Made by a program: the position numbers and the translations under genes. This document shows, piece after piece, positions 55,749-64,000 of a DNA stretch of 64,000 nt. Source of the DNA: Lewinellaceae bacterium. Its GTDB lineage: Bacteria; Bacteroidota; Bacteroidia; Chitinophagales; Saprospiraceae. The stretch spans positions 1-64,000 of the forward strand of contig JADJSY010000011.1 of the NCBI GenBank assembly GCA_016711435.1, read 5' to 3'. Below the pieces are notes generated by a model, which was given only the letters and a program-made list of their open reading frames with translations, ran no database searches and was not told where the DNA came from. Every line of letters starts with the position of its first letter. Position 1 is the stretch's first letter.

Positions 55749-56048
55749 GTGCAAGGACAGGGAACAGACATTTCCGGCCAAGGCATTTTGTTTATTTGCC
55801 ACATAGGAAAGCGCGGGATGCGCGTAGTCCTTTTGCACAAACTGCGGAAGGAAAACACCATCCACATCACAAAAGCCGGGAAAACAAGTAAACTGAGCAA
55901 CCGCTCCAACGCATTGACCAGCGAAATGCTGGCCGCGCTAAAAAGTCTTTCCAAAGGCGACGAATTTGAATTCAGCAACACCAAAGCCTACCTGCCCAAC
56001 GGAAAAGATGTGATGGATGTGCATGCCAGGAAGTTTATGGTGGTTTGA
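55749..56048 (+). pseudogene. truncated second copy of the GldM-C-like domain
   Basis: From about 55857 the frame reads IHITKAGKTSKLSNRSNALTSEMLAALKSLSKGDEFEFSNTKAYLPNG and ends ARKFMVV, closely matching the end of the 54645 protein. The signal peptide and first half are replaced by unrelated sequence, so it is a partial duplicate, probably not functional unless translated from an internal start. Confidence 0.6.
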
Positions 56049-56083
56049 TCTTATCGTTTTGCCCTTATTAACTGATTATCAAT

Positions 56084-56132
56084 GCCAAAGGGGTCTACGG
56101 GCGGATTTCATCCGCCCGTAGACCCCTTTGGC
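56084..56132. terminator. bidirectional terminator hairpin
   Basis: Perfect 22-base stem (left arm GCCAAAGGGGTCTACGGG, then CGGA) with a five-base loop, between convergent genes ending at 56048 and 56175. No long T-run follows on either side. Confidence 0.75.
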
Positions 56133-56174
56133 CAATAGAATCATTACATAAATTCAGGATGACCCGTGTTTGTA

Positions 56175-56954
56175 TTATTTAACCTCCTGCGGCTCCCCAA
56201 AAATGAAGTCGTCCATCACCGAAACATCGACGCTGCCGCCGTCATTGGGGCCGAGGGCCGAGTTGCCGTACTCGATTCTGACGCGGTGTACCACGGCCTC
56301 CGGGAACAACACACCCAGAAACACATGCCCATTGTTCAGCGCGGGCGTAGAATAGGTACCCAGTGATTTGTCGTTGATGTCGAAATACTCGAACGCGGCA
56401 TTTTCCAGCCTGTCTACATCCACGTACACGGCGCCGAAGCCGCGCACAACGGCTTTGGTGTTCGTACCGGGCACATAAAAACGGATGTCGGCAATATTGC
56501 TGCCGACGGGTGAGAACAACCGCTCGCCGCTAAATGGCGGAAAAATCGGCGTGTATGTAGGATTGATATTGCCGAACGAAGTGGGTGTTCCTGTTGGATT
56601 GTTGCTGTCGGCGCTCACCATGAGGCCCGTGCCGGGCGTGCTGAGCACGATGCCGCGCGAGCGGGGCGCCGTGGGGCTGTTAAACAGATCGGGCGCGTAC
56701 AAATAAGGCGCCGACTCGGCATCCGTGAGGCCGTCCCAGTTCACTTCGCGGAAACCGGTGGCGCCTTTTGTGCCGGGATCGCCGCCGTTGTTCTGGCCGA
56801 GCAGGGCTTTGTATTCATTTATTTTTGCCTGAACGTTCGTGGCAGCGGTCAGTACGGTAGGTTTGGGGCCGTCATCGTCTTTTTTACAGGTGACTGCGAA
56901 AAAGGAAAACATCAAAAGGAGGAGCGTGGCTTGCAGGACAGTTGTCTTTTTCAT
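56175..56954 (-). CDS. lipoprotein of unknown function
   Basis: 259 aa. Signal peptide with lipobox (FFAVTC) followed by KKDDDGPKPT. Near residue 50 it has an all-beta domain with NNGGDPGTKGATGFREVNWDGL, LYAPDLFNSPTAPRSRGIVLSTPG and GFGAVYVDVDRLENAAFEYFD, which resembles secreted proteins found in Bacteroidota and cyanobacteria that bind to polysaccharides or have unknown role. No catalytic motif is visible. Confidence 0.65.
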   Translation of the reverse strand: MKKTTVLQATLLLLMFSFFAVTCKKDDDGPKPTVLTAATNVQAKINEYKALLGQNNGGDPGTKGATGFREVNWDGLTDAESAPYLYAPDLFNSPTAPRSRGIVLSTPGTGLMVSADSNNPTGTPTSFGNINPTYTPIFPPFSGERLFSPVGSNIADIRFYVPGTNTKAVVRGFGAVYVDVDRLENAAFEYFDINDKSLGTYSTPALNNGHVFLGVLFPEAVVHRVRIEYGNSALGPNDGGSVDVSVMDDFIFGEPQEVK

Positions 56955-56999
56955 AAAAAGTTACATTGGTTGTGGAAGAATGAAATCAATGGGTTTGTC

Positions 57000-57091
57000 C
57001 ATACTACTGGACATTTTCGTGGACCGAGACCTATAAGGTTTTAAAAACCTTATAGGTCTGAGCGCTATAGAATAAAATGTCTAGTAGTAGA
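57000..57091. mobile_element. MITE-like element with 9-base target duplication
   Basis: Terminal repeats TACTACTGGACATTTT and its inverse (one mismatch) at 57002-57017 and 57074-57089. A palindrome lies in the middle with arms GACCTATAAGGTTTT. Identical 9-base sequences, GGGTTTGTC, flank it at 56991-56999 and 57092-57100, as expected for a target-site duplication. Confidence 0.75.
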
Positions 57092-57195
57092 GGGTTTGTC
57101 TCATTGGTTTCATTCGACCCAAAAACCTAACCTGGTAATTAAAAATTTTTTTTGCGAACCAGTCGTTATGCTTTTTCAAAAACCGACTGACTTCC

Positions 57196-59768
57196 ATGAG
57201 CAAACGATCTGCCTGCCTGCTTGCCCTGTTCCTTTTTTGTAATCCTCTTTTCCTTTTTTCCCAACAGGCTTGCGACACCGCGCACATCAACACTGCCTTG
57301 TCAAAATCAAGCGCTTTGTTGGATAAGGGAGAAATCCAGTCTGCCATAGACACTGCATTGTTTACCTGGAACAATATGGCCAATTGCAGTGCCCCTCCTG
57401 AACTTCGGGAAAAAGTGTTGCTGCAAACCGCCGCTTGTTACGAGGCTGCCCGGGAAGACTTTGCCTCAAAAGGCAGGATCAACCAAAGTATCGATATGCT
57501 GGAACGAAGCATTGCCCTTTACAGGCAATTGCCCGACAACAATACCGATCTTTTGGCCAATGCCTACGCGAATCTTGCCGGGTCGCATGGTTTGAACCAC
57601 AACGAACAAATGGCTGTGGAAACGGGCAAAAAGGCCCTGGCAATCCGGCAGGCCGCCAAACCGGACGATCCCCGTCTGGCGAATAATTACCAGCAGGTGA
57701 TCAGCGACCTGATGATGCTCGACGATACGGCGTCCATGCGTCAGTACCTGCTGGAATGGGAATCGCTGCACCGCCGATTGGGCGCAAAAGCATACCTGCA
57801 AGCAAGGTTGAATCTCGCCAATGCCTGGGCTTTTTACTTTGATTTAAAAGGCGATCTGAAACAGGCAGTTCGCGTGATCGAGGATACGCTGGCTCGTTAC
57901 GGCGAGCCAATCAGGGCCAAAGGCGGTTTTGTCGGGCCTTCCGAATTCCGGTTGGCAAGGATCTATGCCGACATCGGGGCGTTCGATAAATCATTGCACT
58001 ATGCGGAAAAAAATGTCGCGCTTTTTGAAAAACGCCTGAAAGAACAACGGGGCAAATTGTTCGGCCGCTCGCACTACGCCTGGTGCCTCACCTATGCCGC
58101 AAGGGCTGCATGGGGACTGTACCTACAAACAAAGGATACCGCCTGGTATCACCTCGCCGATCGCCGTTGTACACAGGCAGAGGAAATGGTATTTACCATG
58201 CGCGACCGTTCACCCTCCGACGGCTATCGCGAATGGATGGTTGACTCCGATATTTTTGGAAACCTGACGGAAGTGCGGCAGGGTATGTACGCACTGACAG
58301 GCGAAAACAGGCTCGCAGCACGCAGTTTTGAAACCAATGAGGCCGTCAAAACATTTGCCATGCAGCAATTTCTGCATGAAACGTATGCCCTGCAATGGGG
58401 CGGCATTCCCGATTCACTCTATCAAAGGGAAATTCATTTCCGGCAGCAAATCATCAATCTGGAAACCAATTTTTTTATGGTGCGGCGGCGGTCTAATGCC
58501 GACAGCCTCATTGCCGCAAACGATCAGCAATTGTTTGCCCTGCGCGATCAATACGGCATTTTTCTGGCTGCTTTAGAAAAAGAATACCCCGAATATTTCC
58601 GCCTGAAATACAAACAGCCGGTCATCCGGCTCCGGGATGTGCAACACGAGGCGCTCCGTGCCGGCCAATGCCTGCTCGATCTTTACATCAAAAACGACAA
58701 AGTATTCGCACTTCTCATCCGCCCGGATACCATCGTGTGGATAGCCACACCGTTCGAGAGCACCGCGCAAAAAGCCCTGGAGAACCTGGCTTCCGAATCG
58801 CGCCAGTTTGCGGAATACCAAAAACTGCCTGAAAAGAATATGTACAACGATTGCAATCATTTGCCGATGCTTCCTACTTGGCTTACCAGGTGCTCATCGG
58901 GCCGTTACGGCCCATGCTGCCGGAAGAAGTGCTGCTGATTCCCCGGAACGAACTCAGCACCGTTCCTTTCGGCGCCTTGCTTACCAAAAAGGAAACGGAC
59001 ATGGGCAAACCATTTCGATGGCATTTTCTCGACCAGGAATTGGTCATTAGCCAGGCTTTTTCCGCAGGCCTGTTTCAATTTCAGCAAAACAGACCCAAAA
59101 CACGAAAACCGGCAGGTTCCGTACTGGCATGCGCGCCGTTTTTTGAAGGAAACATATCCGATGACCTTCAACTGCCTGTTGGCGACGTGGCTGCATTGAC
59201 CCGCAGCGAGGTGTTTAAGCCATTGCCCGGCAGTGGCGAAGAGGCACAAGCCATCGCTCAATTGCTTGGGGGGCAGGCGCTTGCCGGGCAGCAGGCAACC
59301 AAACACAATTTCCTGAATAAAAGCACTGATTTCAACATCCTGCACATCGCTACCCACAGCGCAGCCAATGATGTGCTGGGTGAATATTCCTTTGTGGCCT
59401 TGCAAGCCGGCAGTGCGCAACAAAAGATCGACATGCTCTATGCGCGGGAGATTTATAACCTTCGTCTCTCTGCCGATCTTGTCGTGCTTTCCGCCTGCGA
59501 AACCGCGCTCGGACAATACCGCAATGGCGAAGGTATCATCGGGCTTACCCGTGCTTTTACCTGTGCCGGCGCGCGCAATGTAGTGGCCTCTCTCTGGTCA
59601 GTCAACGATGCGAGCACCAAAAACCTGATGATTTTGTTCTATCGGGAAATAAAGAAGGGAGTGCCTTACAACCGCGCTTTGACCAATGCTAAACGGACAT
59701 TTATCCGGGAAAACCGGCAATATGCCCACCCCTATTTCTGGGCGGGTTTTGTGTTGAACGGGCGGTAA
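57196..59768 (+). CDS. TPR-CHAT domain protein (putative caspase-like protease), frame broken
   Basis: About 857 aa when joined. Signal peptide (ends FLFSQQ), TPR-type helices between residues 30 and 400 (e.g. NLAGSHGLNHNEQMAVETGKK), then the CHAT domain. The His-Cys dyad of the family is seen as ILHIATHS and VVLSACETALG, so proteolytic activity is possible. Also present: NGEGIIGLTRAFTCAGARNVVASLWSVND, and the end YAHPYFWAGFVLNG. One missing A in the run 58832-58835 splits the frame; with it, PEKEYVQRLQSFADASYL reads through. It converges with the TPR and sigma factor genes downstream. Confidence 0.85.
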
Positions 59769-59773
59769 ATGTA

Positions 59774-59869
59774 GAGGTTGTGTCAAAAGCCTAAAGCGAA
59801 AAAAAATGTTTTTCGCGCCGAATTATAGTTGCTAAAGGCAATGTGAAACATGACTTCTGACACAACTCC
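59774..59869. mobile_element. MITE-like element, short relative of copy 1
   Basis: Ends GAGGTTGTGTCAAAAG and CTTCTGACACAACTCC are inverted repeats of the same type as in the 52534 and 61427 elements, but the inside is different and shorter (96 bases), with a hairpin GCGAAAAAAAATGTTTTTCGC-like core. It lies between convergent genes. Confidence 0.65.
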
Positions 59870-59898
59870 ATTCATCTTACCCTGAACAGGATGCGGGG

Positions 59899-60633
59899 TC
59901 ACAACTGCGCTGCCAGTCGTTTTGCCTCCTGTTGAAAAACATGCCCGTCATCGCCGGTTATTTGTTCCAAACGACTCATAATCAACGATTTCTTGCGGTC
60001 ATAATCGGGTAATAAGGCCAGTGTTTCATACCATTGCGCCGCTTCCCCGTACCGGACACTACCTGTCAGTTGTCCAAAAACAGCTGCGGCCTGCGCGTAT
60101 TTCTGTTGGGCAAAAAAAGCGTGCCCCCGCAGATAGTCGGCATCCGTCCGGTATGCAGCGGGAACGTTTTGGAGCGCTGCGAGCGCCGCTGAAGGCTGTT
60201 TTGCGGCGAGTGCTCTGCGCGCGTCGTCGAGCAAGTCCCGGCCGCCGGGCGCATCGCCCCGGATATCGGCGGCAAAATCGGGCGCCTGGTAATTTGTTTG
60301 CGCCAGGGCTAAGTACCGGTTGGCGGCAGACTTTTGTACAACGGGTTCCTGCCGGCGTTGTTCCGGCAAAGCGGGTGTCGGTTGCTTTTGAGCAGGGGTT
60401 TGTTGTTCCGAAGGCAAGTCTGGCGGAAGCGGTTTTTCGGCTTCCGTATTCGGCCAGAACCACCAGGCGGCGCCCCCAAGCGCGCACAGCAGGAACAACA
60501 GGAGCAGCAAAGATTTGCCACTACGCCGGGGCGGCGTTTGTTGACGCCATTGCTTCATTTTGGCGCTCAGGTCGGCAGCGACGAGTGCTTCGCGGGCCTC
60601 GCGTTCCAACCGTTCGTTTGTGTTGTCTGCCAT
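59899..60633 (-). CDS. single-pass membrane protein with TPR-like periplasmic domain
   Basis: 244 aa. Cytoplasmic N-terminus (residues 1-40), one membrane helix near 41-61 (SLLLLLFLLCALGGAAWWFW), a Pro/Gln-rich linker and then helical repeats (RRALAAKQPSAALAALQNVPA, FFAQQKYAQAAAVFGQLTG). In Bacteroidota such proteins often follow an ECF-type sigma factor and may act as its membrane partner. The sigma gene ends 91 bases before it, with a repeat in the gap. Confidence 0.7.
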   Translation of the reverse strand: MADNTNERLEREAREALVAADLSAKMKQWRQQTPPRRSGKSLLLLLFLLCALGGAAWWFWPNTEAEKPLPPDLPSEQQTPAQKQPTPALPEQRRQEPVVQKSAANRYLALAQTNYQAPDFAADIRGDAPGGRDLLDDARRALAAKQPSAALAALQNVPAAYRTDADYLRGHAFFAQQKYAQAAAVFGQLTGSVRYGEAAQWYETLALLPDYDRKKSLIMSRLEQITGDDGHVFQQEAKRLAAQL

Positions 60634-60641
60634 GGTGTTGT

Positions 60642-60728
60642 TATAATTGGGATATTGAGATATTGGGTTATTTTATTGATAATCACCAAATTGAAAGGAA
60701 TATCACAATAACCCAATATCCCAATTAT
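60642..60728. repeat. ATATTGGG/CCCAATAT hairpin repeat, copy 2
   Basis: Left arm ATAATTGGGATATTGAG, ATATTGGGTTATT; right arm AATAACCCAATATCCCAAT, reaching into the stop codon of the sigma gene. Same family as 31887-31968. It lies inside the sigma/TPR operon. Confidence 0.7.
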
Positions 60729-61315
60729 GCACCAAAAAAATCTTGTAATTCATCATTGTTTTCAATAACGAGTTTTAGTTTTTTCCGGCATTTGGAACTT
60801 TCGTTCATCGCCACCTGGTCGGACAGGTAGCCCATTTCGGCGGCAATTTCTTTCATGGAATAACTCAACTGGAATAAAGTCAATATCCGTTTGCACTTGT
60901 CGCCAAGCGACGAGAGCATGCGCTCCATTATGTTTTGCCTTTCGCGGTCGTACATGTCGTGCTCCGTGAAATGTTCCGGTTCCGGGAGTTCGGCATTTTC
61001 TGTTGCGACGATGCGGCCCATTTTTCGTTGTCGGTTGAGCCACTGCCATTTTGCGATGCTGCAAAAAAAGGTTTTCAAAGAGGCCTCTTCCCGGAATTTG
61101 CCATCTCGGATGAGCCGGTCAAACGTAATGAAGGTGTCGTGGTACAAATCTTCGCCGTCCGCCGCCGAGCCGCCGTGTTGAAGCGCATATTGCCGTACCC
61201 AATTTTGCAATCCCTGGTCATTGAACCACCATTGCAACGCCGCATCCCGCTCCGCATCGCCGCCCGTGATGGCGCGGAGGAGGGCATCGTCAGTCCACAA
61301 CAGTTGTCGGTTCAT
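60725..61315 (-). CDS. ECF-like RNA polymerase sigma-70 factor
   Basis: 196 aa. Region 2 is seen in AADGEDLYHDTFITFDRLI and FFCSIAKWQWLNRQRKM, region 4 in MLSSLGDKCKRILTLFQLSYSMKEIAAEMGYLSDQVAMNESSKCRKKL. It belongs to the divergent Bacteroidota group whose neighbours are TPR membrane proteins and CHAT proteins. It probably controls these genes. Confidence 0.87.
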   Translation of the reverse strand: MNRQLLWTDDALLRAITGGDAERDAALQWWFNDQGLQNWVRQYALQHGGSAADGEDLYHDTFITFDRLIRDGKFREEASLKTFFCSIAKWQWLNRQRKMGRIVATENAELPEPEHFTEHDMYDRERQNIMERMLSSLGDKCKRILTLFQLSYSMKEIAAEMGYLSDQVAMNESSKCRKKLKLVIENNDELQDFFGA

Positions 61316-61426
61316 ACAGGATTGTATACTTGGTGTGGGTAGTTATTAAAATATAACCCTGTAAGGTTCGGTTTTTTGGGAAAATTCCCATGCGGGATGT
61401 TGTATTTTCTCAAATTGTATGTTTTT

Positions 61427-61595
61427 GGGGTTGTGTCAAAAGGGTCGAAGTAAAATAAGATGCCAAATTATACTTGGTTTTTTCGGTGCGAAACTTCCCG
61501 AAAGTTTTAAACTTTCGGGAAGTTGGAGGTAACGCGAAATTAAATTTCACACTAAAACCATGGTTCAAGTAGAATCCGACTTTTGACACAACTCC
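61427..61595. mobile_element. MITE-like element, copy 2 (inverted relative to copy 1)
   Basis: Ends GGGGTTGTGTCAAAAG and CTTTTGACACAACTCC (one mismatch). Its reverse complement matches the 52534 element nearly base for base, including the CTTCCCGAAAGTTT palindrome. Flanks GTATGTTTTT and GTACGTTTAC are similar and may be a decayed target duplication. It lies between the lipoprotein stop and the sigma gene start. Confidence 0.85.
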
Positions 61596-61601
61596 GTACG
61601 T

Positions 61602-61967
61602 TTACTCTTTCAACCCAAACGACTTCCCTTCATCTTCCGCTTTTACGGTGATAAATGGTTTATCCTCCCGGATGCTTCCGCCGCCCATGACCGTCCCGAC
61701 CTGCCTGCTGTCAGCCTGGTATATTTTTGTGCCGATATGGCATTTATAGGTGCGTTGCGCACCGGGCAACAATACAAAAGAATTGGTCCAGTTGCCAGTT
61801 TCGGCCGGGTTATAGCCGATCAGGGTGTATTTATGCGGCAGCAGGGTATTGTTTCTGAGTTTGAATGAAACGAGCCCCGGTGCGCTGCTGGGCCTTTCGT
61901 TGGCTGTGGGCTGCGTACCGGAACATGCAGCGAGGAGAAGCAGGGTTGCGAAGAGCAGATTTTTCAT
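61602..61967 (-). CDS. small lipoprotein of unknown function
   Basis: 121 aa. Lipobox LLLLAAC, then a small beta domain with VSFKLRNNTLLPHKYTLIGYNP and WTNSFVLLPGAQRTYKCHIGTKIYQ. No known family is recognised. The DNA directly before its start codon is a GAATGAG heptamer array, so its 5' untranslated region may vary in length between strains. Confidence 0.65.
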   Translation of the reverse strand: MKNLLFATLLLLAACSGTQPTANERPSSAPGLVSFKLRNNTLLPHKYTLIGYNPAETGNWTNSFVLLPGAQRTYKCHIGTKIYQADSRQVGTVMGGGSIREDKPFITVKAEDEGKSFGLKE

Positions 61968-61969
61968 GT

Positions 61970-62029
61970 GAATGAGGAATGAGGAATGAGGAATGAGGAA
62001 TGAGGAATGAGGAATGAGGAATGAGGAAT
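61970..62029. repeat. GAATGAG heptamer tandem array (about 8 units)
   Basis: Perfect head-to-tail heptamers GAATGAG, starting 2 bases before the ATG of the small lipoprotein gene. No inverted partner was seen. Confidence 0.85.
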
Positions 62030-62069
62030 TTGTCTAATTCTTTGATTTTAAACTACTTTTTATTGATTT

Positions 62070-62107
62070 TTTTGCCTTTTGCCTTTTGCCTTTTGCCTTT
62101 TGCCTTT
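62070..62107. repeat. TTTTGCC heptamer tandem array (about 5 units)
   Basis: Head-to-tail TTTTGCC units that end at the stop codon of the outer-membrane barrel gene (its 3' untranslated side). Confidence 0.85.
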
Positions 62108-64000
62108 TTACTCCTTGCGGGCCTTGATGCGTTCGTCGGCATCTGTTGCGCCACCGTTGTTTCGGTTGCGGGTTTTCAGGTTTTGATTGCCGAATTTCCA
62201 GGAAAAACTCAAGGCTATGTTTTGGCTTTCCCAGGTATTTCGCATGGTACCGCGCACAGAACCGAAATCTACCGATTGCGTCCAACGCTGGGTACCGAAC
62301 AGGTCATTGACAGCCAGTTTAACGCTGGCTTTACCATTCCAAAGCGATTTCTTGGCGCCGGCGGAAGCGCTTGCGATACCGCGATTGGTAAAAATGCCGT
62401 CCTGCGTGGGGAACTGTGCCCAGAAAGAGGCTTCCATTTCATATCCTTTACCCAGTTTAAATTGCTGCGAAAGGTAACAGCCGCCGCCGAAAGCACCCGC
62501 ATCCAGTTGCCCTTCATCCAGTTGCGACTTGAATTGATTATGCCATATGCCGAGCCACAGATAACCCTCCCACCAGGATTGAATAGGCAAAGGCAGGTGA
62601 ATGTTCACACTGATATTATCCTGTTGTTGGAGGTTTTGTGGTTGGGTGTATGCCTGATCGCCTTGCTGACGGGCAATAGTATTTACCAGATCAGTCGTGC
62701 GGCTGTAGGCAATGGAAGCACTGGCAGCATATTTATACGTGTAGGTAAATTCCACGGAATTGGTGTAAGCAGGACGCAGATAAGGATTGCCGCGTTCGCT
62801 GGTGTACGGATCGATCTGCCAGACAAAAGGGTTCATATCCTGGTATGCCGGGCGGCTCAGGCGGCGATTGTAAGAAAGCCCGAGTTGGTGCATGGGTTTC
62901 AGGGTGTATTGCAGGTAAGCGGTCGGAAAAAGTCCCAGGTAAGCGGTGTCCGGATTGTTTAAAATATTGCCGTATAGGTCGGTCGAATTGCCATTTACTT
63001 CTGTACGTTCTGCTCGAAGTCCAAGTTGCCAGTTGATTTTTTCACCTTGTTTGCCGATGTTGGCGTATACCGCTGCAATATTTTCACGATAATCAAACCG
63101 GTTGCTGCGACCAGCATCGGGCTGCGAGATACCATCATCTTCACGGGTACTTTGGATGTCATTATTGGAGTTCGTCCAGTTTACTTTGGCGCCTGATTCC
63201 AGTTTCAGGCCGTTTTTGCGGTTTTTCACATAGTCGGCTTTCAGCGACCACACCGTGATATCCGAGCCGATATCGCTGAGAAATACGTCCTTGCCCTGCA
63301 AAACCTGCCCGGTGTCAAAACGCTGGTTTTCCAGTGTATTGGTGCAGGCGCTGCTGAATGCGATGCGGTCGGCATCGAAAGTCAGTTCATTGCCCAGGGT
63401 ATCTGAAAAGCGGTAATTTACATTATACGTCAGGCGATTATTCTGGGTCGGCGCCAAAATTCGGCTACGCAAAGTACTGTCAATCAATACACTGTTTTCA
63501 TTGCTGATTGCCGTCCGGTTATCTTTTCTGGAATCATTCCGGTAAAAATTACCCAGCACGAGTACGCCTGCTGTGTGGCGCTCGTCGGCGAAAAAATCAG
63601 CCCCTGCCTTGAATGATTTCGTGCCGAACTGCTCTACCATCGGATTGGTTTGGTCATACAACTTACCGTCGGCAAAACGTTCGATGGTTTGGCCCACTGA
63701 CTGCGCGCCATCAATCAGGTTGGCATTGCCGAAAAAATTGACTTTGCCGGGGCGATAGTTCAGGTTCAGGCCTGTGCGCAGCCGGGCATGGATACTTTGT
63801 GTATACCCTGCAGAAAAAGTCCCGTTCAGGCCCAGGTTCCGGTTTTTCTTCAGGCGGATATTGATTATCCCGGAAACACCTTCCGCATCATATTTGGAGG
63901 AGGGACGGGCAATCAATTCTATTTTCGAGACGGTTTCAGCGGGCATACTTTGCAGGAATGCAACCAATTGATCGCCGGAAAGTTGGGTCGGCTTGCCATC
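62108..64000 (-). CDS. TonB-receptor-like outer-membrane beta-barrel family protein, 5' part outside the window
   Basis: At least 630 aa; the frame is open to the window edge. Near the start of the visible part, DGKPTQLSGDQLVAFLQSMPA and KIELIARPSSKYDAEGVSGIINIRLKK are the plug region typical of the OMP_b-brl_3 (outer membrane beta-barrel family) group, followed by many barrel strands (e.g. LGLSYNRRLSRPAYQDMNPF, GNPYLRPAYTNSVEFTYTYK). Expected to take up or signal on a substrate not known. It is probably preceded by a carboxypeptidase-like domain outside the window. Confidence 0.88.
   Translation of the reverse strand, partial: DGKPTQLSGDQLVAFLQSMPAETVSKIELIARPSSKYDAEGVSGIINIRLKKNRNLGLNGTFSAGYTQSIHARLRTGLNLNYRPGKVNFFGNANLIDGAQSVGQTIERFADGKLYDQTNPMVEQFGTKSFKAGADFFADERHTAGVLVLGNFYRNDSRKDNRTAISNENSVLIDSTLRSRILAPTQNNRLTYNVNYRFSDTLGNELTFDADRIAFSSACTNTLENQRFDTGQVLQGKDVFLSDIGSDITVWSLKADYVKNRKNGLKLESGAKVNWTNSNNDIQSTREDDGISQPDAGRSNRFDYRENIAAVYANIGKQGEKINWQLGLRAERTEVNGNSTDLYGNILNNPDTAYLGLFPTAYLQYTLKPMHQLGLSYNRRLSRPAYQDMNPFVWQIDPYTSERGNPYLRPAYTNSVEFTYTYKYAASASIAYSRTTDLVNTIARQQGDQAYTQPQNLQQQDNISVNIHLPLPIQSWWEGYLWLGIWHNQFKSQLDEGQLDAGAFGGGCYLSQQFKLGKGYEMEASFWAQFPTQDGIFTNRGIASASAGAKKSLWNGKASVKLAVNDLFGTQRWTQSVDFGSVRGTMRNTWESQNIALSFSWKFGNQNLKTRNRNNGGATDADERIKARKE

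Overview
The window looks like a chromosomal piece of a Bacteroidota bacterium, most likely from the Saprospiraceae or a close relative. The reasons are several proteins with a Por/type IX secretion C-terminal sorting domain, LytS/LytTR two-component pairs, orphan FtsX/MacB-type permeases, ECF sigma factors followed by membrane-anchored or beta-barrel partners, a GldM-C-like domain, and a three-gene pntAA-pntAB-pntB transhydrogenase. No rRNA, tRNA or CRISPR array was seen. Taxonomy is inferred from gene content only.

Layout. 0-1.2 kb: AT-rich Fic gene. 1.2-8.6 kb: accessory lipoprotein, two YHYH-domain proteins, and an apparent metal-response operon made of an ECF sigma factor, a small one-helix membrane protein, an LTXXQ-type periplasmic metal sensor, an MbnP-like protein and an MbnH-like di-heme peroxidase. 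8.6-16.3 kb: small accessory genes (PD-(D/E)XK orphan, Gmad2 lipoprotein, GNAT, DUF1801, WYL regulator, SRPBCC, PNPOx-like, AlkZ-like, epimerase, lipoprotein) and a decayed Rpn-family nuclease. 16.3-21.1 kb: rod-shape operon mreB-mreC-mreD-mrdA. 21.3-26.3 kb: M16 and M23 peptidases, aat and clpS (two parts of the N-degron pathway), peroxiredoxin. 26.5-32.7 kb: lipoprotein, ECF sigma factor plus inner-membrane/beta-barrel fusion, a duplicated-domain secreted protein, a membrane protein. 33.2-41.4 kb: dnaK, CPBP protease, pnt genes, a LytS/LytTR pair. 41.6-54.4 kb: secreted propeller, S41 peptidase, three large permeases without a visible ATPase, a second LytS/LytTR pair. 54.6-64 kb: GldM-C-like lipoprotein with a partial duplicate around a DinB gene, a TPR-CHAT putative protease facing an ECF sigma/TPR pair, and a TonB-receptor-like barrel cut by the window end.

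Two features stand out beyond the genes. First, many intergenic spaces hold dispersed hairpin repeats made of 7- or 8-base units on both arms around family-specific cores (GTTATCR, GTTGAGR, GTTTGAG, GTGTTTTT, ATATTGGG types); several lie inside operons. At least four kinds of MITE-like elements with terminal inverted repeats are also present. Second, at least thirteen genes are split by a single-base length change, nearly all in short homopolymers, and one sigma gene has an in-frame TAG. This pattern points to consensus errors of long-read or pyrosequencing data more than to biology, so I annotate these genes as joined reading frames and mark the likely break.
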